DNA of 11,592 nt from Akkermansiaceae bacterium UBA6138 (GTDB lineage: Bacteria; Verrucomicrobiota; Verrucomicrobiia; Verrucomicrobiales; DEV007), in assembly GCA_002422425.1 (NCBI GenBank), contig DIVG01000023.1, forward strand, positions 15,987 to 27,578. The letters are read 5' to 3'. This document shows positions 6,497 to 11,592 of the stretch, piece by piece (position 1 is the stretch's first letter; each line of letters opens with the position of its first letter). The notes below the pieces were generated by a model that ran no database searches, had not been told where the DNA came from, and saw nothing but the letters and a program-made list of their open reading frames with translations. Made by a program: the position numbers and the translations under genes.

Positions 6497-7966
6497 ATGA
6501 CCCGGTTTCTCATTCCGACCCTCCTTTGCCTCTTTTGGTTCGGTTTTCCCGTCATCGGTGCCGAACGCCTCCCCAATGTCGTGGTCATTTTCACCGACGA
6601 TCTTGGCTACGCCGACATCGGCAGCTTCGGGGCGAGGGGATACGAGACCCCGCATCTCGACCGACTCGCGGCGGAGGGACGTCGTTTCACGCGGTGGTAT
6701 GCGCCACAGGCGGTCTGCTCTGCCTCGCGGGCCGGCCTCTTGACCGGTTGCTACCCCAATCGCCTCGGTATCCATGGCGCGCTCAGTCCGGGCGGTGAGC
6801 GCGGTCTCCATGCCGACGAGACGACCATGGCCGAGCTTTTTAAGTCGAAAGGCTACGCGACTGCCGCCTTCGGCAAATGGCACCTCGGCGACCACGAGAG
6901 GTTCCTCCCGCTCGCGCACGGCTTTGACGAGTATTTCGGCATCCCCTACTCGAACGATATGTGGCCGCAGCACCCCACGTCAGACGATTTCCCGCCGCTC
7001 CCTCTGTTTGACGGCAACGAACGCGTCCGCCTCGTCGACGAGACCGATCAGAAAATGCTGACGACCTGGCTCACGACGAAGTCTGTTGACTTCATCAATC
7101 GCCACCGCGAGGAGCCCTTTTTCCTTTACGTGCCGCATCCGCAACCGCACGTGCCTCTTTATGTGAGTGATCGGTTTGCCGGGACGACGGAGCGAGGGCT
7201 CTACGGTGACGTCATCGCCGAAATCGACTGGTCCGTCGGGGAAATTCTCAATGCCATCACCACGAACGGTCTCGATGAAGACACCCTCGTCATTTTCACA
7301 AGTGACAATGGCCCGTGGCTCTCCTACGGCACCCATTCGGGCTCGGCCGATCCGCTGCGGGAGGGCAAAGGGACCGCGTGGGAGGGCGGCGTGCGGGTTC
7401 CCTGCGTGATGCGATGGCCGGGGAAAATCCCCGCCGGCACTGTCTGCGAAGAACCCGGCATGCACATCGATCTGCTCCCGACCTTCGCCGGACTCATCGG
7501 GGCGGAGCTGCCGGCGAAAAAGATCGACGGACTCGACCTTTTCCCCCTCATCAGCGGTGTCGAGGGTGCGAAAAATCCGCACGAGAGCTACTGGTTCTAC
7601 TACAAATCAAACGAGCTGCACGCCATCGTCAAGGATCAGTGGAAGCTCGTCCTGCCGCACGGCTATCGATCCCTCGCCGGCGGGGAAGGAGGGCACGGAG
7701 GCTTACCGGTCCCGTATCAAAACCTGAAGGCGGGCCTCGAACTCTATCACCTTTACGAGGACATCTCCGAGTCCGGTGATCTCGCCTCAAAACATCCCGA
7801 AAAAGTCGCCGAGCTCCTTGATTACGCCGAAGCCGCCCGCGCCGAGCTGGGGGATGCGCTGACGAAACGCAAAGGCAGCGGCAACCGCGAACCGGGTCGT
7901 CTCACGGTGGAGGAGCTGGCGGACCTGGAGAAGGTGCACTGGCCCGCGGGGCGGCCGGGGAAGTGA
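6497..7966 (+). CDS. Exported sulfatase (type I, arylsulfatase A-like)
   Basis: With the ATG at 6497 the protein has 489 aa. It hydrolyses sulfate esters, probably in the periplasm or outside the cell. A signal peptide covers about 1-22 (MTRF, then a Leu/Phe-rich core, ending VIGA). The active-site motif C74-S-A-S-R78 is the C-x-(P/A)-x-R form, in which Cys becomes formylglycine. Calcium-site residues are D34-D35 in FTDDLGYADIG and D270-N271 in TSDNGPW. Other active-site residues are K127 and H129 in FGKWHLG, H214 in PHPQPH and K291 in REGKGTAWEGG. Substrate cannot be deduced; such enzymes in related bacteria often act on sulfated polysaccharides. No maturase gene (FGE or anSME) is in the window. 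In-frame starts at 6416 (GTG) and 6428 (ATG, after a GGAAGG) exist. I prefer 6497 because it gives a normal-length signal peptide and leaves the promoter-like hexamers outside the gene. Confidence 0.92.
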   Translation: MTRFLIPTLLCLFWFGFPVIGAERLPNVVVIFTDDLGYADIGSFGARGYETPHLDRLAAEGRRFTRWYAPQAVCSASRAGLLTGCYPNRLGIHGALSPGGERGLHADETTMAELFKSKGYATAAFGKWHLGDHERFLPLAHGFDEYFGIPYSNDMWPQHPTSDDFPPLPLFDGNERVRLVDETDQKMLTTWLTTKSVDFINRHREEPFFLYVPHPQPHVPLYVSDRFAGTTERGLYGDVIAEIDWSVGEILNAITTNGLDEDTLVIFTSDNGPWLSYGTHSGSADPLREGKGTAWEGGVRVPCVMRWPGKIPAGTVCEEPGMHIDLLPTFAGLIGAELPAKKIDGLDLFPLISGVEGAKNPHESYWFYYKSNELHAIVKDQWKLVLPHGYRSLAGGEGGHGGLPVPYQNLKAGLELYHLYEDISESGDLASKHPEKVAELLDYAEAARAELGDALTKRKGSGNREPGRLTVEELADLEKVHWPAGRPGK

Positions 7967-8053
7967 GGATTCGTTGACCGGGCAAAATCGCTGAGCTACC
8001 CCGTCAATTTTCCCGTTACCCACTCCGCCTGAAACGTGCCACAATAGCACCGC

Positions 8054-8971
8054 ATGCATATTCAGGACATCTTTGCGCAGGGAGCGCCCACTTTATCTTT
8101 CGAGTTTTTTCCGCCGAAGTCGGCTGACGCGTCACAGGCGCTCTACGAGACCATCGCCGAACTGGAGGCCTACGAGCCTTCCTTTGTCAGCGTCACCTAC
8201 GGGGCGGGGGGGTCGACCCGCGAGTTGACCAATGACCTTGTTGTAAGGCTGAAAAATTCAACTTCCCTCGATCCCATCCCGCACCTCACCTGCGTCTGCC
8301 ATCAGGAGGAAGACATCCGCTCCATCCTCAAGCGTTATGCCGAAGAGGGCGTCAGCAACATCCTCGCCCTTGGGGGGGATCCGCCGCGTGATCTCACGAA
8401 TTACAAAAAGGCCGACGACGCCTTCCAGCAGGCGGCGGATCTCGTTCGCTTCATCAAGCGTTTTTCCGAAGGCGGCGGGCATCCCGACTCGCGCGGTTTC
8501 GGAATAGGCGTGGCCGGCTTTCCCGAAGGGCATCCCGGGACCCCGAACCGGCTCAAGGAGATGGATTACCTCAAGGCGAAGGTCGATGAGGGCGCCGACT
8601 ACATCGTGACCCAGCTCTTTTTCTGCAACGACGACTTCCACGACTTCCGCGATCGCTGCGTTCTCGCCGGCATCACTATTCCCATCATTGCGGGCATCAT
8701 GCCGGTGACTTCAACGAAGGGGATGGAGCGCATGGCCGATCTCGCGGCGGGCGCCCGCTTCCCCGCAAAACTGCTCCGCGCCCTCAACCGCGCCGGCGAC
8801 GACGCCGAAGGAGTCGAAAAAGTCGGGATTCACTACGCGACCCAGCAGTGCTCGGATCTGCTCGAGAACGACGTCAGCGGCATCCATTTCTACACCCTCA
8901 ACAAGTCGCACGCGACCCGCGAGATCTACGCGAATCTCGGTCTGCGCACGACCGGTTCTCTTGCGGTCTAA
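8054..8971 (+). CDS. metF: 5,10-methylenetetrahydrofolate reductase
   Basis: This 305-aa flavoenzyme reduces 5,10-methylene-THF to 5-methyl-THF, the methyl donor for methionine synthesis, in the cytoplasm. The length is that of bacterial MetF. Visible are FEFFPPK (16-22), with E17 matching the catalytic Glu28 of E. coli MetF, VTYGAGGSTRE at 47-57 and HLTC at 77-80. LALGGDPPRD at 104-113 has D109 at the FAD-interacting Asp position. GVAGFPEGHP at 152-161 and the folate-site Gln187 in IVTQLFF also fit, as does PIIAGIMPV at 210-218. The single ATG at 8054 starts just before the first conserved strand. No Shine-Dalgarno sequence is visible. A CACAAT -10-like hexamer at 8040-8045 hints at a very short leader. 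The foldase gene begins 14 nt after the stop, so the two are probably cotranscribed. No SAM riboswitch is visible in the 87-nt gap upstream. Confidence 0.96.
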   Translation: MHIQDIFAQGAPTLSFEFFPPKSADASQALYETIAELEAYEPSFVSVTYGAGGSTRELTNDLVVRLKNSTSLDPIPHLTCVCHQEEDIRSILKRYAEEGVSNILALGGDPPRDLTNYKKADDAFQQAADLVRFIKRFSEGGGHPDSRGFGIGVAGFPEGHPGTPNRLKEMDYLKAKVDEGADYIVTQLFFCNDDFHDFRDRCVLAGITIPIIAGIMPVTSTKGMERMADLAAGARFPAKLLRALNRAGDDAEGVEKVGIHYATQQCSDLLENDVSGIHFYTLNKSHATREIYANLGLRTTGSLAV

Positions 8972-8985
8972 CCGGCACCGGCGGA

Positions 8986-10044
8986 ATGAAAAAATTCCCC
9001 TGGAGAGCGATGTTGTACGGGGCCATGCTGCTCTATCTTCTCGTTGATCTGAAACTCTGCCGCGGCCCGCTGCGTCAGGCGATGACGAGCCGTCGTGATG
9101 CCTCGGTCGAGACGGCAGCACGGAACAAGTGGGTCGCGATCATCAATCTCGAGCCCGTCACCCGCGAGCAGCTCGACCTCGCCGTTTATCGTCACCTCCA
9201 CCAGCGCGGCAAGACACCCGACGAGATCCCCGCAAAAAATCTCGTCATGATCAAGCGGGCCGTGCTCCAGACCATCATCGACGACACTCTCGTGCGCCAG
9301 TGGGCCGACGGGGAGAAGTTTGTCGCTCCGCCCGCAGAGATCGCCGCCTTTATCGACTCATGGGAATCGCAGTTCCCCTCGCCGGAAGAGCGCGCCGCCA
9401 GGGCCGAAGATCAGGGGCTCGACGAGGCCGCCATCCGCACCGAACTTGCCCGCATCTGGTCGCGCAAACGCTGGCTCGAGAAACGCATCTCCGCAGCCGT
9501 GACCGTGACGGAGGAAGAGGCCCGTGCCTGGTTCGAGGCGAACCGCGGTTCGGCGGAGAGCGGTTACCGCGAGGGGTTCATTGAGCCAGAAAAAGTGCGC
9601 GCCCGGCATATTTTCCTGAGCACCGTTGAGGTTGATGACGAGTCCCGCGAGGATCTCATTCGCGAAATCCATCGCCGCCTCACCGCTGGAGAAGCGAGCT
9701 TCGAAGATCTTGCCAAAGCCCATTCCGAAGATGGGCGAACCCGGGAAAAAGGAGGTGATCTGAACTGGTTTTCGCGGAAGCGACTTCCCGTGGATTTTAC
9801 CGGACCGGTTTTCGCCCTTGACCCCGGAGAGCTCGGCGAACCTTTTAAAACTCGTCTCGGCTGGCACCTCGTCGAAGTCCTTGAACGGCAGGCGGAGCGC
9901 CCTGTGAGCTACGAAGAGATCGTCGTCGAGATCAAACAGCATCTCGAGAGCGAGCGTACCGAAGCGACGGTAAAGGAGCTGATGCAAAAGCTCCGCAAGG
10001 TCGCGAATCTCCAGCTTTTTCCGGAGAATATCCCGACGCCCTGA
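8986..10044 (+). CDS. SurA/PrsA-like parvulin-type peptidyl-prolyl cis-trans isomerase, membrane-anchored
   Basis: A 352-aa chaperone and prolyl isomerase. An N-terminal hydrophobic segment (about 8-22) after MKKFPWR should anchor it in the inner membrane, with the bulk in the periplasm. The region at about 50-200 is a charged helical part resembling the SurA N-terminal chaperone domain. A parvulin (Rotamase) domain lies at about 204-300. It contains VRARHIFLS with H208, FEDLAKAHSEDGRTREKGG (239-257), the Gly-Asp-Leu-Asn-Trp core, VFALDPGELGEP (275-286) and LGWHLVEV with H294. This family assists folding of exported and outer-membrane proteins. The frame is open back to 8848, but that would overlap metF by about 120 nt, so the ATG at 8986, 14 nt after the metF stop, is chosen. 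Cys25 is not in a good lipobox. It is probably the second gene of a metF operon. Confidence 0.85.
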   Translation: MKKFPWRAMLYGAMLLYLLVDLKLCRGPLRQAMTSRRDASVETAARNKWVAIINLEPVTREQLDLAVYRHLHQRGKTPDEIPAKNLVMIKRAVLQTIIDDTLVRQWADGEKFVAPPAEIAAFIDSWESQFPSPEERAARAEDQGLDEAAIRTELARIWSRKRWLEKRISAAVTVTEEEARAWFEANRGSAESGYREGFIEPEKVRARHIFLSTVEVDDESREDLIREIHRRLTAGEASFEDLAKAHSEDGRTREKGGDLNWFSRKRLPVDFTGPVFALDPGELGEPFKTRLGWHLVEVLERQAERPVSYEEIVVEIKQHLESERTEATVKELMQKLRKVANLQLFPENIPTP

Positions 10045-10116
10045 CTTGACTCCAAATGCGCCTGGGTCGGCTACCGGAGCTGCAGAGGGAAGGCCTATCG
10101 CCTCACGGGAGTTCCT

Positions 10117-10806
10117 TCACGGAAAGCGATAACCTACACCCCGCACCGTCTCGAGTACCGTTGGTGCGGCGGGATGGTCGCCGAGTTTCCTGCGGAGTTT
10201 CGCGATGTGCTGATCGAGCGTTCGTGACTCGGGGAAGTAGTCCATTCCCCAGCAGCGGTCGAGGAGGGTGTCGCGATCGACGGCTTCGCCGCGCCGTTCG
10301 TGAAGGAGAGTCAGGATGGCGACTTCGCGGGGAGTCAGATCGATCATTTCACCTTTACATTCGGCGCGGAGTTCCTTGGGATAGATCGTGAGCGGTCCCA
10401 TGGCGAAGGACTCCCGCGGACGCGGACCGGTTACCGTCTCCGTTCCCGCACTGCGGCGGAGGGCGCAGCGGATCCGGGCGAGGAGTTCGTGCCGGCCGAA
10501 GGGCTTTCGCACGAAGTCGTCGGCACCGAGTTCGAGTCCGACGACGACGTCGATCTCTTCATTTTTGGCGGAGAGAAAAACGACGGGGACGCGGGATCGT
10601 GTCGCACGGATACGGCGGCAGACTTCGTAACCGTCGAGGCCGGGCATCATGATGTCGAGACAAACGAGATCGGCCGACTCGCTCTGCCAGAGGGCAAGGG
10701 CCTCGTGACCGTCGGCTGCGGCGCTCACGGTATAGCCTTCGCCTTCGAGGCAGGCGATGAGGGCTTCGCGCGTGAGGGGATCGTCTTCGGCCACGAGGAT
10801 CTTCAT
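10117..10806 (-). CDS. OmpR/PhoB-family two-component response regulator
   Basis: A 229-aa DNA-binding regulator. The receiver domain is at about 1-118, with the acidic pair D8-D9, the phospho-acceptor D51 in CLDIMMPGLDG, S79 in VVFLSAK at the Thr/Ser switch position, and K101 in VRKPFG. The winged-helix output domain is at about 130-229, with LTPREVAILTLL (157-168), the recognition-helix region SRTLDQHIAKLRRKLG (194-209) and the C-terminal hairpin VRGVGYRF (221-228). Its ATG overlaps the stop of the upstream kinase gene by four bases (ATGA), so the two are translationally coupled and almost surely partners. The target genes are unknown. It ends 72 nt from the convergent foldase gene, with no clear terminator in the gap. 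Confidence 0.95.
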   Translation of the reverse strand: MKILVAEDDPLTREALIACLEGEGYTVSAAADGHEALALWQSESADLVCLDIMMPGLDGYEVCRRIRATRSRVPVVFLSAKNEEIDVVVGLELGADDFVRKPFGRHELLARIRCALRRSAGTETVTGPRPRESFAMGPLTIYPKELRAECKGEMIDLTPREVAILTLLHERRGEAVDRDTLLDRCWGMDYFPESRTLDQHIAKLRRKLGDHPAAPTVLETVRGVGYRFP

Positions 10807-11592
10807 GAAGCGCGCGAGTCGGGGAAGGTGATGACTCTGACCGTCGTGGCGGCGGGCAGACGGAGTTCGAAGTGCGCCCCCGGGCCGTTTTGCGCAGTGA
10901 GACGCAGACCGCCACTCATGGCAACGGCAAGATCTCGAGCGATGGCGAGGCCGAGTCCGGTGCCGGTGACGCCCTCGGAGGGGCGGTCATTGAGACGCTG
11001 GAAGGGTAGGAAGATGCGCTCGTGTTCGCGGGCGGGAATGCCGGGACCGCGGTCTTTGACGAGCAGGATGACGGCCTCATCGTCCTCTGCAAGGGTGATG
11101 TCGGCGAGACCTCCGGCGGCAGCGTATTTCTCGATGTTTGAGAGCAGGTTACCGAGGATCTGACGGAGCGAGTCAGGATCGGCGAGGGCTCGGGTGGAGT
11201 CGCCGCCGTTCACGACGATCTCGACGCCGCGGCGTTTTAGTGAGGGGGCGAAGGTTTCGGCGACTTCCTCCACGAGCGGTCGCAAAGCGAGCGGCGCGGG
11301 TGCGGGAAGCGGAGTGGAATCGCGGCGGGAAAAGGCGAGGACGTTGTCGATGAGCCGGGCGAGGCGGCGGGTTTCCTCCTGCACGCGGGCGAGGCGCTGG
11401 CGTCCCCGGGCATCGGCCCCGTCGGCGGCGAGATCGGCATTGAGGAGGATGTTCGTGAGCGGCGTCTTGAGCTCGTGGGAGACGCGATTGACGAAGGAGA
11501 CACGCTGCTCGGCGAGGCGGAGGGCGCGGTGGAGAGCGATCGTGGCGATTGCTCCGGCGAGGAGAACGAGCAGGGCCAGTCCCGCCGTTCCG
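10803..11592 (-). CDS. Sensor histidine kinase, C-terminal part
   Basis: Partial gene: its 5' part lies beyond the right edge, and the frame is open there, leaving 262 residues plus TGA. From the edge it shows the end of a transmembrane helix (LALLVLLAGAIATIAL, about residues 5-20). Next comes the dimerisation/phosphoacceptor helix with the H-box SHELKTPLTNI (about 38-48, His being the phosphorylated residue). The HATPase domain follows: N-box LRQILGNLLSNIEKYA, G1 box KDRGPGIP, F-box region IFLPFQRL and G2 box GTGLGLAIARDLA. It should autophosphorylate and pass phosphate to the response regulator whose start it overlaps. The sensory, probably periplasmic, N-terminus is outside the window, so the signal cannot be inferred. 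Confidence 0.93.
   Translation of the reverse strand, partial: GTAGLALLVLLAGAIATIALHRALRLAEQRVSFVNRVSHELKTPLTNILLNADLAADGADARGRQRLARVQEETRRLARLIDNVLAFSRRDSTPLPAPAPLALRPLVEEVAETFAPSLKRRGVEIVVNGGDSTRALADPDSLRQILGNLLSNIEKYAAAGGLADITLAEDDEAVILLVKDRGPGIPAREHERIFLPFQRLNDRPSEGVTGTGLGLAIARDLAVAMSGGLRLTAQNGPGAHFELRLPAATTVRVITFPDSRAS

Noticed and set aside
6194..6973. 259-codon minus-strand open frame across the terminator and the sulfatase start
   Set aside because: It runs through a strong terminator and the conserved sulfatase N-terminus, and its product is low-complexity and Arg/Pro-rich.
7974..8002. TTGACC as a -35 box for metF
   Set aside because: No acceptable -10 hexamer lies 16-18 nt downstream (the sequence there is TACCCC).
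8848..8985. N-terminal extension of the foldase into metF
   Set aside because: It would overlap the conserved metF 3' end by about 120 nt. The ATG at 8986 gives MKK and a membrane anchor.
9049..9060. Lipoprotein lipobox at Cys25 of the foldase
   Set aside because: The residues before Cys (VDLKLC) do not fit the lipobox, where small residues precede Cys.
9358..9987. 209-codon minus-strand open frame over the parvulin gene
   Set aside because: Shadow of a well-supported parvulin domain on the plus strand.

Overview
The window carries ordinary chromosomal housekeeping genes from a GC-rich, Gram-negative bacterium. An outer-membrane barrel protein with a C-terminal Phe, a secreted FGly-type sulfatase and several starts without a clear Shine-Dalgarno sequence fit the Verrucomicrobiota or a related PVC lineage. 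That placement is inferred from gene types, not from a marker gene. No rRNA, tRNA, CRISPR array, IS element or prophage is visible.

Left part (1-2606): the 3' end of a YhaN/SbcC-like ABC ATPase runs into the window and ends 2 nt from the convergent end of bioA (biotin synthesis, minus strand). Between bioA and the next minus-strand gene lies a plus-strand, visibly less GC-rich pair: a 72-aa probable antitoxin overlapping a VapC-like PIN toxin. The toxin is interrupted by one in-frame TAG, and the second half of the PIN domain continues in the same frame up to its natural stop, so it is annotated as a pseudogene.

Middle (2607-6239): a large HerA-like P-loop ATPase (812 aa) with a coiled-coil C-terminal half of unknown role is transcribed leftward. 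Divergent from it is a TorF-like putative porin (277 aa) with a recognisable sigma70-type promoter and a strong GCAA-loop intrinsic terminator. A perfect 9-bp inverted repeat lies in the divergent intergenic region.

Right part (6240-11592): an exported arylsulfatase-type hydrolase with a CSASR active-site motif is followed by metF (5,10-methylenetetrahydrofolate reductase). metF is closely followed by a membrane-anchored SurA/PrsA-like parvulin foldase, and the two probably form one operon. Convergent to these is a two-component system: a sensor histidine kinase, cut by the right edge, whose stop overlaps the start of an OmpR/PhoB-type response regulator (ATGA).

I see no clear new multi-gene system. 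The best leads are the single nonsense codon that splits an otherwise intact PIN toxin, a BioA whose substrate-site residues look like the lysine-using Bacillus enzyme rather than the SAM-using E. coli one, and the HerA-like ATPase with an uncharacterised C-terminal half lying near a Rad50/SbcC-like ATPase.
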